Part shown: piece by piece, positions 1 to 5,324 of the stretch
Layout of the letters: the number at the start of each line of letters is the position of its first letter
Numbering within the stretch: position 1 is the stretch's first letter
Assembly: GCA_026417675.1 (NCBI GenBank)
Contig: JAOACV010000226.1
Location: 1 to 5,324, forward strand
Direction: 5' to 3'
DNA length: 5,324 nucleotides
Source of the DNA: Verrucomicrobiia bacterium
GTDB taxonomy: Bacteria; Verrucomicrobiota; Verrucomicrobiia; CAIQCK01
The notes under the pieces: model-generated
What the model was told of the DNA's origin: nothing
The model's database searches: none
The model's input: only the letters and a program-made list of their open reading frames with translations
Position numbers and translations under genes: made by a program

Positions 1-354
1 GTCATCGAGGGCGACAAGGAACGCATCCAAGTTTTCTCCGGCGTGGTCATCGGCCGCCGCGGACGCGGCATCAGCGAGACCTTCACCGTCCGCCGCATCA
101 GCTTTGGCGAGGGCGTCGAGCGCGTCTTCCACGTCCACTCGCCGCGCATCGAGAAGATTGAGGTTGAGCGCAAAGGCGCCGCGCGCCGCGCCAAGCTTCA
201 CTATCTGCGAGGCCGCAAGGGCAAGCAGGCGCTGGCTGTCGAAGAAGCCGCATTGGCCGCGAGCGAAGCCGCGCCGAAGGCTGAAGCCCAGCCCGCCGCA
301 CCTCCTGCGCCGAAGGCCGAGGAGAAGCCGGACGGGCCGGCTGGGAAGAAGTAA
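1..354 (+). CDS. rplS: 50S ribosomal protein L19, 5'-truncated by the window edge
   Basis: The 117 visible residues match the body and C-terminus of bacterial L19, a large-subunit protein at the interface with the 30S subunit. The frame is open from base 1. Diagnostic stretches are [20 protein letters not shown] (residues 1-20), [20 protein letters not shown] (residues 28-47) and [11 protein letters not shown] (residues 66-76). By comparison with the E. coli protein, roughly the first 30 residues are missing because the gene begins left of the window. Unusually, about 39 residues rich in Ala, Pro, Glu and Lys follow the point where L19 normally ends (from about base 235). The TAA stop at 352-354 is only 10 bases before rnhB, so the two are probably cotranscribed. 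rplS-rnhB adjacency is common in bacteria. The identification is secure. Confidence 0.97.
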   Translation, partial: VIEGDKERIQVFSGVVIGRRGRGISETFTVRRISFGEGVERVFHVHSPRIEKIEVERKGAARRAKLHYLRGRKGKQALAVEEAALAASEAAPKAEAQPAAPPAPKAEEKPDGPAGKK

Positions 355-364
355 CCTTTTCCCC

Positions 365-1009
365 ATGACGGCCGGCGCCTATCGGCCGAGTTACCGTTTC
401 GAACGCGCGGCCATCCGGCGCGGCGCGAAGATTGTCGCGGGCGTGGACGAGGCGGGGCGAGGTCCGCTCGCCGGGCCGGTTGTGGCGGCGGCGGTGGTTC
501 TTCCCGTCGGCTTCAAGTTGACTGGCCTCAACGATTCCAAGCAGCTTACCGCCGAGCAACGCGACGATTTCTTTCAACGGCTCACCAACGACGCGCGCAT
601 CCAATTTGGCATCGGCATCGTGGATGTGGAGTGGATTGACCGGCTGAATATCCTCCAGGCAACCCACCGCGCCATGATCGAGGCCCTCCGACGCCTGCCC
701 GCGCCGCCCGACCATGTTCTCGTGGACGGCCGACCGATCAAGGGACTTCCCTATCCGCAGACCGCGTTGGTCAAGGGCGACGCGCGCAGCTTCTCCATCG
801 CCGCCGCGTCGGTCATCGCCAAGGTCACGCGCGACCGTTTGATGCTGGAGTTGCACGCGCAGTATCCGGTCTATGGCTTCGACCAGCACAAAGGCTACCC
901 GACCCCGATGCATCTGCTGGCGCTTCACCTCCACGGCCCCAGCCCGGTCCATCGCAAGACCTTCGGCCCGGTGCGCGAGCGGCTTGTGCAGGGCGAAATG
1001 AGTCTCTGA
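365..1009 (+). CDS. rnhB: Ribonuclease HII
   Basis: This 214-residue protein is a type 2 RNase H, which cuts the RNA strand of RNA-DNA hybrids and starts removal of single ribonucleotides misincorporated in DNA. The four metal-binding acidic residues are all present: D28 and E29 in VDEAGRGPLAGP, D121 in LVDGRP, and D139 in VKGDARSFS. The 18-residue spacing between the last two equals that of E. coli D108 and D126. Other family signatures are LNDSKQL (55-61), SIAAASVIAKVTRDRLM (144-160) and YGFDQHKGYPT (170-180). The length is normal for the family. The ATG at 365 is chosen because it lies just after rplS and leaves a typical 27-residue lead to the DEAGRG motif. The frame stays open upstream, but that part overlaps rplS out of frame. 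No Shine-Dalgarno sequence is evident, so translation may be coupled to rplS. Confidence 0.96.
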   Translation: MTAGAYRPSYRFERAAIRRGAKIVAGVDEAGRGPLAGPVVAAAVVLPVGFKLTGLNDSKQLTAEQRDDFFQRLTNDARIQFGIGIVDVEWIDRLNILQATHRAMIEALRRLPAPPDHVLVDGRPIKGLPYPQTALVKGDARSFSIAAASVIAKVTRDRLMLELHAQYPVYGFDQHKGYPTPMHLLALHLHGPSPVHRKTFGPVRERLVQGEMSL

Positions 1010-1082
1010 GGGTGTGCAATTTGGGCTTTTCCAAAACCCGCGGAGCGGTTAGAAACACGCCGCCAAACCCAGACAGTCTGAG

Positions 1083-1093
1083 AGGAAAGGAAG
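1083..1093 (+). promoter_or_regulatory. Purine-rich Shine-Dalgarno site of yebC
   Basis: The tract AGGAAAGGAAG ends 9 bases before the ATG at 1103. It is the clearest ribosome-binding site on the + strand and supports that start. It contrasts with rnhB, ruvC and ruvA, which have no comparable site close to their starts. Confidence 0.65.
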
Positions 1094-1102
1094 CGACGAA
1101 CC

Positions 1103-1861
1103 ATGTCAGGCCACAGCAAATGGGCGACGATTCGCCACAAGAAGGGCGCGCTCGACGCGAAGCGCGGCAAGATTTTTTCCAAGCTTGCCAGGGAAATCAC
1201 CGTGGCCGCCAAGCAGGCGGGCGGCGACCCCGACATGAATCCGCGGCTGCGCGCCGTGCTGCTGAAGGCTCGCGCGGTGAACATGCCTGCCGACAACATT
1301 GACCGCGCCATCAAACGCGGCACGGGCGAGATGCCCGGTGCGGTCTATGAGGAAATCACCTATGAAGGGTACGGGCCGGGTGGAGTTGCTGTCATTGTAG
1401 AAGCGATGACCGACAACCGGAACCGCACCTCCGCCGAGCTTCGCAACCTCATCACCAAAAACGGCGGCAACATGGGCGGCGGCTCCGTCAAGCACCTCTT
1501 CCACCGCAAGGGCCATTTCCTGGTGGACAAGTCCAAGATCGGCGAGGACGAACTGATGGGCATCGCCCTCGACGCCGGCGCGGACGACATGACCACTACG
1601 GAGCACGGCTACGAAATCACCTGCGACCCATCGCACTTCGAGGCCATCCACAAGGCGCTGGAGGCCAGAAACATCAAACCGGAAACCGCCGAGATCACCT
1701 TCATGCCGGTCACGCCGGTGCCGATCACCGATGAAGCCGCGGCGCGGACGGTGCTCAAGATCGTCAGCGAACTCGAGGATCACGATGACGTGCAGCACGT
1801 CTATGCCGCCTTCGACATCCCCGACGACATCCTCGCCAAGGTCGGCGAGCAGGACGGTTGA
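1103..1861 (+). CDS. yebC: YebC/PmpR/TACO1-family protein
   Basis: This 252-residue protein begins with the family hallmark MSGHSKWATIRHKKGALDAK and continues with RGKIFSKLAREI (21-32), a helical segment ending ARAVNMPADNIDRAIKRGTG (57-75), YEGYGPGGVAVIVE (87-100) and TDNRNRTSAELRN (103-115). The C-terminal part contains ITCDPSHFEAIHKALE (172-187). Length and domain order are standard. Members were long annotated as DNA-binding transcriptional regulators (PmpR in Pseudomonas). More recent work on bacterial YebC proteins and mitochondrial TACO1 points to a translation role, helping ribosomes through proline-rich stretches. Which role applies here cannot be read from sequence. At residues 128-136 the usual hydrophobic/aromatic pattern reads SVKHLFHRK, which is slightly unusual. 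It lies upstream of ruvC, as in many bacteria, with a 98-base gap, and 93 bases separate it from rnhB. The TGA stop is at 1859-1861. Confidence 0.96.
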   Translation: MSGHSKWATIRHKKGALDAKRGKIFSKLAREITVAAKQAGGDPDMNPRLRAVLLKARAVNMPADNIDRAIKRGTGEMPGAVYEEITYEGYGPGGVAVIVEAMTDNRNRTSAELRNLITKNGGNMGGGSVKHLFHRKGHFLVDKSKIGEDELMGIALDAGADDMTTTEHGYEITCDPSHFEAIHKALEARNIKPETAEITFMPVTPVPITDEAAARTVLKIVSELEDHDDVQHVYAAFDIPDDILAKVGEQDG

Positions 1862-1894
1862 CGGCGGGGGAACGGAGTATTGAACGCCGCAGCT

Positions 1895-1963
1895 ATGGGA
1901 TCTCCATCCTTGGCCGAACCCAACGCTCCGCTGCCCCGCCCTTACATCACTACCATCTCATGA
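1895..1963 (+). CDS. Possible 22-residue leader ORF overlapping the ruvC start
   Basis: An ATG at 1895 opens a 22-codon frame (MGSPSLAEPNAPLPRPYITT, then IS) that stops with TGA at 1961-1963. That stop overlaps the ruvC ATG at 1960-1962 in an ATGA arrangement, the geometry used for termination-reinitiation coupling. ruvC itself has no recognisable Shine-Dalgarno site, which would suit such coupling. Against it, the little ORF also lacks a clear ribosome-binding site, its peptide resembles nothing I know, and open stretches of this length arise often by chance in GC-rich DNA. This is a hypothesis only. Confidence 0.2.
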   Translation: MGSPSLAEPNAPLPRPYITTIS

Positions 1964-2457
1964 TCATCCTCGGCGTGGACCCTTCGCTGCGCTCGACCGG
2001 CTACGGTGTGATCGAGGCCGCCGGCAACCAGATGCGTGGAGTGGCGTTCGGGGAGATCAAAAGCAAGCCGGGCGTCCTGCCGTCGCGTTGTCTGCTCCGC
2101 ATCCATGACCAACTGCGCAGCGTGATCGCCCACACCAAGCCGGAGGTCGTCGTGGTCGAACGCGTGATCTACGTCCAGTCCACGCGCGTGGCGATCATCA
2201 TGGGCCACGCACGCGGCGCGGCGATGCTGGCCGCCGCCGGGGCGGGCCTGCCGATCTACGAATACGCGCCTCGCAAGGTCAAAGCAGTCGTCACCGGCCT
2301 CGGCGCCGCTGGCAAACTCCAGGTCGGCCGCATGGTGCGCGCCCTACTCGGTTTGTCCGAAGTGCCGCCCACCGACGCCGCTGACGCTCTTGCGTTGGCC
2401 ATCTGTCATGCGCAAACTCAGCGCGGCATTGTTCTTGAGCCGCCCACACGGGTATGA
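1960..2457 (+). CDS. ruvC: Crossover junction endodeoxyribonuclease RuvC
   Basis: This 165-residue protein is the Holliday-junction resolvase, which acts as a dimer and nicks two opposing strands after RuvAB branch migration. The four catalytic acids are visible: D7 in IILGVDPSLRSTGYGV, E67 in VVVVERVIYVQS, and D139 and D142 in PTDAADALALAICH. They align with D7, E66, D138 and D141 of E. coli RuvC. Lysines K108 and K119 match the conserved basic residues near the active site. The ATG at 1960 is chosen because the family starts at this exact point, six residues before the first catalytic Asp. The frame is open further upstream to a TTG at 1858 that overlaps the yebC stop, but the 34 extra residues do not look like RuvC. 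No Shine-Dalgarno site precedes the ATG. The protein is slightly shorter than the E. coli one (173 residues). Confidence 0.97.
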   Translation: MIILGVDPSLRSTGYGVIEAAGNQMRGVAFGEIKSKPGVLPSRCLLRIHDQLRSVIAHTKPEVVVVERVIYVQSTRVAIIMGHARGAAMLAAAGAGLPIYEYAPRKVKAVVTGLGAAGKLQVGRMVRALLGLSEVPPTDAADALALAICHAQTQRGIVLEPPTRV

Positions 2458-2533
2458 AAACCAGCTTGGGAGTTGCGGAACGCACAGGAAAAGAGAAACC
2501 GTCCGCGCCATCCGTAGTTCACCTTGACCCACC

Positions 2534-3133
2534 ATGATCTCGTTCCTCCGAGGCAAACTCGTCAGCGCCACGCCCGCGCAGGTTGTGCTCGACTGCAACG
2601 GCGTTGGCTACGAACTCGCCATCCCGCTCTCCAGCTTTGACAAGCTGCCCGCCGTCGGCGGCGACGTGCGCATCCTCACCTATCTTCACGTCCGGGAGGA
2701 TGCCCACCAGCTTTACGGTTTCATGACCGAGCAGGAACGCGCGCTGTTCAGGCTTCTGTTGAGCATCAGCGGCATCGGTCCGAAAATCGCCCTGACCGTT
2801 CTCGGCGGGATGTCGCCCGTCGCGCTCAAGGGCGCCATTGTCAGTAATGACGTCAAGTCGCTCTCCAGAATCAAGGGCGTCGGCCCCAAGACCGCCGAGC
2901 GGCTCTGCGTCGAGTTGCGGGACAAGATCGGCGAAATCGGCGCGCTGGAGGCCGCCGCCGCCAAACACGCGCTAACCCCCGAGGAACAGAAGCTCAACGA
3001 CGCCATCCTCGCTATGGTCTCGCTCGGCTACAAACAACTCGAAGCCCACAAAGCCGTCCGCGCCGCCTGCGATCGTCTCGGCGCGGGCGCCAAGGTCGAA
3101 GACATCGTGCGCGAAGCCTTGAAAGGGGTATAA
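2534..3133 (+). CDS. ruvA: Holliday junction branch migration protein RuvA
   Basis: This 199-residue protein is the junction-binding subunit of the RuvAB motor; its tetramer holds the four-way junction flat while RuvB hexamers pump DNA. All three domains are present. The N-terminal OB fold starts MISFLRGKLV and includes VVLDCNGVGYEL (17-28) and LHVREDAHQLYGF (51-63). Two helix-hairpin-helix motifs follow: LLSISGIGPKIALTVL (75-90) and LSRIKGVGPKTAERL (110-124). After a short acidic/Ala-rich linker, the C-terminal RuvB-contacting three-helix domain spans about 153-199 (LNDAILAMVSLGYKQLEAHK). Length is typical. An in-frame TGA at 2525-2527, three codons upstream, excludes any longer form. No Shine-Dalgarno site sits at the usual distance; an AGGAAAAGAG tract lies about 37 bases upstream, too far away to serve. 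It lies 76 bases after ruvC and is probably cotranscribed. ruvB does not follow. Confidence 0.97.
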   Translation: MISFLRGKLVSATPAQVVLDCNGVGYELAIPLSSFDKLPAVGGDVRILTYLHVREDAHQLYGFMTEQERALFRLLLSISGIGPKIALTVLGGMSPVALKGAIVSNDVKSLSRIKGVGPKTAERLCVELRDKIGEIGALEAAAAKHALTPEEQKLNDAILAMVSLGYKQLEAHKAVRAACDRLGAGAKVEDIVREALKGV

Positions 3134-3152
3134 GGTCAGCCGCCGTCATCCG

Positions 3153-3197
3153 GCAGCGCACGCGGTTGCGACCAACCAAAGATCCCGCACGCGCTGC
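3153..3197. terminator. Nested inverted repeat between convergent genes, possible weak bidirectional terminator
   Basis: In the gap between the ruvA stop and the stop of the opposing dehydrogenase, GCAGCGC (3153-3159) pairs perfectly with GCGCTGC (3191-3197). Inside this arm pair, GGTTG (3164-3168) and CAACC (3173-3177) can form a hairpin with a four-base CGAC loop. No run of T follows on either strand, so it is not a classical Rho-independent terminator. The tail-to-tail location is where one would expect termination. Short GC-rich repeats arise by chance in such DNA. Confidence 0.3.
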
Positions 3198-3233
3198 GCC
3201 CCCATTCCCCGCCCCGCAAGCGACTCGGCGCGC

Positions 3234-4151
3234 TCATCGCTTCCATCGAGTCTTGACGATGGCTTGCGTGCCTTCGTCGGCGCAACCCATGTCCACCAGA
3301 CGCTGGAAATCCGCGCGGGCGAGTCGGGTGGCGGGCAGGTCGAGGCCGAGTTCGGCGGCGGCTTCGAGGGCGATGCGGAGGTCTTTGTTTTGCAGTCCGG
3401 CCTTGAAACCGGGCCGGAAATCGCCCGCGAAGGCGCGGGGGGCGAGGTTGGACAGCATCCAAGAGCCGGCCGCGCCGCTGGCCACGATCTGGCGGGTCTT
3501 TTCAAGGTCCAGTCCGGCCGCTTGGGCGAGGGCGAATGCCTCGGCCATGGCGACGAGATGGAGGGCGCCGAGGATTTGATTGATGGCCTTGGTCATCTGG
3601 CCATTGCCGCTAGGCCCCATGTGAAGGATGGTCTTGCCCATCTTCTGGAGCAGGGGCAGCGCGCGCTGGAAGGCGTTTTCGTCGCCGCCGACCATGATGG
3701 CCAGCGTGGCTTCGATGGCGCCTTTTTCGCCACCGGTGACGGGCGCGTCGAGGAAGAAGACGTCCTTCTTTGCCAGCGCGTCGGCGATCTTCTTCGCGGT
3801 GGCGGGCGCGACGGTGGAGTTATCTATGACGATGCTGCCGGGACGAACGCCGTCAATGACCGCGCTCTTGTGGCTGCAGTGGGCGGCCGCGGCAGCAGGT
3901 TCGCCGAGTATGACCGATTCAAGGTCGGGGGAGTCTGTGACGTTGGTGAAGATGAACTCGCTGGCTTCGGCGACGGCTTTTGGGGAGTCGGCCAGTTTCG
4001 CACCCTCGGCGACGAGCGGTTCCGCTTTGGCGCGGGTTCGATTGTAAACCGTCAGAGGGTAGCCGGCACGGAGCAGATGGCCGGCCATGGGACGGCCCAT
4101 GATGCCGAGGCCGATATAGCCGACGGGGGGAAGGGATGTGGTTGTGGGCAT
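3234..4151 (-). CDS. NAD(P)-dependent beta-hydroxyacid dehydrogenase (3-hydroxyisobutyrate dehydrogenase / tartronate semialdehyde reductase family)
   Basis: This 305-residue cytosolic oxidoreductase has the full family layout. The N-terminal Rossmann domain opens with VGYIGLGIMGRPMAGHL (10-26, the GxGxxG dinucleotide loop). VYNRT (35-39) ends the second strand, and its Arg suggests NADPH preference. The substrate-binding DAPVTGGEKGA lies at 135-145. The C-terminal helical domain carries GNGQMTKAINQIL (182-194), with catalytic Lys K188 and N191-Q192. Asn-Gln at this site is found in GarR-type tartronate semialdehyde reductases, whereas many 3-hydroxyisobutyrate dehydrogenases have Asn-Asn. 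The exact substrate cannot be assigned; 2-hydroxy-3-oxopropionate or succinic/glyoxylic semialdehydes are alternatives. Residues about 85-97 form an Ala/His-rich insertion not usual in the family. The ATG at 4149-4151 is only 5 bases downstream of the TPR gene stop, so the two form an operon. Confidence 0.92.
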   Translation of the reverse strand: MPTTTSLPPVGYIGLGIMGRPMAGHLLRAGYPLTVYNRTRAKAEPLVAEGAKLADSPKAVAEASEFIFTNVTDSPDLESVILGEPAAAAAHCSHKSAVIDGVRPGSIVIDNSTVAPATAKKIADALAKKDVFFLDAPVTGGEKGAIEATLAIMVGGDENAFQRALPLLQKMGKTILHMGPSGNGQMTKAINQILGALHLVAMAEAFALAQAAGLDLEKTRQIVASGAAGSWMLSNLAPRAFAGDFRPGFKAGLQNKDLRIALEAAAELGLDLPATRLARADFQRLVDMGCADEGTQAIVKTRWKR

Positions 4152-4156
4152 GGGAA

Positions 4157-5324
4157 CTACCTGCCGGGTCTGGCCGGCGGCAGTTTGCCGAGGATTTCCT
4201 TCGCCGTGCCGGCGTTGGGATCGTTCGGGTAGCGTTTGATCAATTCTTCCAAGTTGCGGCGGACCTCGGCTTGCCAGTTTAGAAGGGCCTTTTGCAGCGC
4301 AGCGCTGGTCTCGGGTGTGGAGGGTTCTTGGGCGACCATGGCCGCGACCCGATTGGCGGTCTCGCCGGCGCGGAACAGCGCCTCGGCGGCCACGTCGTCA
4401 AAGATCGAGTAGAACTCAGCGGCTTGCGCGAAGTTGCCGAACGCGGCTTCCATGTCGGCGCGCGCGTCGGCGGGCGCCTTGGTAGCCGACCGGGCGAGCA
4501 AGGCGTAACCCATCCCCAGCACGGCGCGAGCGCGAATCTTGTTAATGCCGCGCGTGGACTCGATGTAAGCCTTGTAGGCGGCGATGGCTTGGTCGAACTT
4601 CTTCTCCGCCAACAGGATGTCGGCCATGCCCAGTTGCGCTTCGGGCAGCCGTTTGCAGTTGACGAGCGCGCGTTCCTCCAGCGTGAGTTGTTCGGGCTGG
4701 CGCTTCTTGGTCTTCAAATCGTCGGCGACCTTGGTGAACATCTCGAACTGTTTGCGCGCGAGGGCGAAGTCCTTCTTCCTGAACGCCGCGTCGCCGATGC
4801 CGAACATGGCGTCAGACCAAGCCGGATAATCGCCATTCTTCAAGGCTACTTCGGCCATTTTCTTGTAGGTGGCGATGGCCGGGTCGAACTGGGCGTTCTC
4901 CACCAGCGTCTTGGCGTAAGCGTCGTAGTCAGCGGGGTCCACCTCGACGTTCGGGCCTTCCTGGAGAGCACGCACGAAGGTGGGCAGGGCGCGCTTGGGG
5001 TCGCCGAGGGCGTATTGGAGTGTGCCGAAAGCATAGAGCGCCTTGACCTTCAGGGCGAGGTTTTTGCCGGCCGGGCCGGCCAGCAGCGCGTTAAAGAAGG
5101 CTTCTACGCCGGCGGCATCAATGACCTTGCTCTTCAACTTGAGGTTCAGAATCATCAGTATCTCGCTGACGGCGTTGACAGTTGAGGGCGCTTCGGGGTA
5201 TTGGGCCATGGTCTGCTCATAGCAGGCCAGCGCCTTGGCGGCATACTCGTCCCACTTCTTGGCTCTCTCCCCGTCCAGCACCCCACGACTCCTGCCAACG
5301 GCGAGGGTTTTGGCCGTCCAACAC
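4157..5324 (-). CDS. TPR-repeat protein, probably 5'-truncated by the window edge
   Basis: The frame runs open from the right edge to a TAG at 4157-4159. Numbering from a GTG at 5279-5281 gives 374 residues; about 14 more codons without a stop reach the edge. The protein is hydrophilic, all-helical and built of tetratricopeptide-like pairs, which mediate protein-protein contacts. The clearest units (GTG as residue 1) are about 80-110 (YAFGTLQYALGDPKRALPTF), 119-149, 157-187 (GIGDAAFRKKDFALARKQFE) and 213-241 (GMADILLAEKKFDQAIAAYK). A last partial unit ends near NLEELIKRYPNDPNAGTAKE (343-362), a pattern seen in YbgF/BamD-like and other bacterial TPR proteins. No signal peptide, transmembrane segment or enzymatic motif is visible. 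The sequence already looks mid-repeat at the GTG, which favours a longer protein, although an AGGAG 7 bases before the GTG makes that start possible. The specific function is unknown. Confidence 0.85.
   Translation of the reverse strand, partial: CWTAKTLAVGRSRGVLDGERAKKWDEYAAKALACYEQTMAQYPEAPSTVNAVSEILMILNLKLKSKVIDAAGVEAFFNALLAGPAGKNLALKVKALYAFGTLQYALGDPKRALPTFVRALQEGPNVEVDPADYDAYAKTLVENAQFDPAIATYKKMAEVALKNGDYPAWSDAMFGIGDAAFRKKDFALARKQFEMFTKVADDLKTKKRQPEQLTLEERALVNCKRLPEAQLGMADILLAEKKFDQAIAAYKAYIESTRGINKIRARAVLGMGYALLARSATKAPADARADMEAAFGNFAQAAEFYSIFDDVAAEALFRAGETANRVAAMVAQEPSTPETSAALQKALLNWQAEVRRNLEELIKRYPNDPNAGTAKEILGKLPPARPGR
5289..5293 (-). promoter_or_regulatory. Possible Shine-Dalgarno site for an internal GTG start of the TPR gene
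   Basis: On the - strand AGGAG is followed after 7 bases by GTG at 5281-5279, in frame with the TPR protein. Spacing and sequence are good for a ribosome-binding site, yet the frame is open upstream and no sequence beyond the edge is available. It may be the true start or a chance match. Confidence 0.3.

Noticed and set aside
98..952. Long open frame on the - strand opposite rplS and rnhB
   Set aside because: It is antisense to two clearly identified genes, its translation is Arg-rich and low-complexity, and it has no recognisable motif; long antisense frames are expected in GC-rich coding DNA.
1023..1039. GGGCTTTTCCAAAACCC, a possible hairpin after rnhB
   Set aside because: The stem needs a bulge and a very tight loop and no T-run follows, so it is not supportable as a terminator.
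1010..1102. Possible promoter for yebC in the 93-base gap
   Set aside because: TTGGGC and TTAGAA resemble -35 and -10 boxes, but their spacing (22 bases) is wrong and no better pair is visible.
1106..1798. 230-codon - strand frame opposite yebC
   Set aside because: It is fully contained in yebC, has no domain signature and reads as a His/Val/Gly-rich mirror of the sense codons.
1960..1967. 8-base palindrome ATGATCAT at the ruvC start
   Set aside because: It simply arises from Met-Ile-Ile codons (ATG ATC ATC) at the start of RuvC; too short to claim an operator.
3264..4232. 322-codon + strand open frame opposite the dehydrogenase
   Set aside because: The Gly-rich translation mirrors the real - strand gene, which has all its family motifs; the + frame has none and also runs into the TPR gene.
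4292..5185. 297-codon + strand open frame opposite the TPR gene
   Set aside because: The - strand frame shows clear TPR periodicity; the + frame is a compositional shadow.
1..5324. Search for CRISPR arrays, insertion sequences, tRNA/rRNA genes, toxin-antitoxin or defence genes
   Set aside because: No spaced direct repeats, transposase or defence motifs, or tRNA-like folds were seen; the window is almost wholly occupied by seven recognisable genes.

Overview
This is a GC-rich bacterial chromosomal window carrying seven genes, five on the + strand and two on the - strand, with almost no non-coding DNA. No plasmid, phage, transposon, CRISPR or RNA-gene signature was seen. The organism cannot be fixed from the sequence alone. 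The core genes are those of a typical free-living bacterium, and the GC-rich codons, sparse Shine-Dalgarno sites and alanine/proline-rich extension on L19 would fit Verrucomicrobiota or a related group. That placement is a guess.

Positions 1-3133 (+ strand) form one same-direction housekeeping run. It starts with the 3' part of rplS (ribosomal protein L19), then rnhB (RNase HII), yebC (YebC/TACO1-family translation factor or regulator), ruvC (Holliday-junction resolvase) and ruvA (Holliday-junction branch-migration subunit). The first two probably belong to a ribosomal-protein operon entering from the left. yebC-ruvC-ruvA is a widely conserved block. All catalytic residues of RNase HII and RuvC are visible, so these genes look functional. 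RNase HII removes ribonucleotides and RNA-DNA hybrids from DNA. RuvA with RuvB migrates Holliday junctions, which RuvC cuts. ruvB is not present here.

Positions 3134-3233 are a 100-base gap between convergent genes, holding a nested inverted repeat that may serve as a weak terminator.

Positions 3234-5324 (- strand) hold two tightly spaced genes, 5 bases apart. The upstream one encodes a TPR-repeat protein whose reading frame is still open at the right window edge. The downstream one encodes a beta-hydroxyacid dehydrogenase of the 3-hydroxyisobutyrate dehydrogenase / tartronate semialdehyde reductase (GarR) type, with a small unusual insertion.

I found no convincing evidence of a novel biological system. 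The points most worth a second look are local: the L19 tail, the yebC-ruvC junction with an ATGA overlap, missing Shine-Dalgarno sites on several genes, the insertion in the dehydrogenase, and the partial TPR protein.
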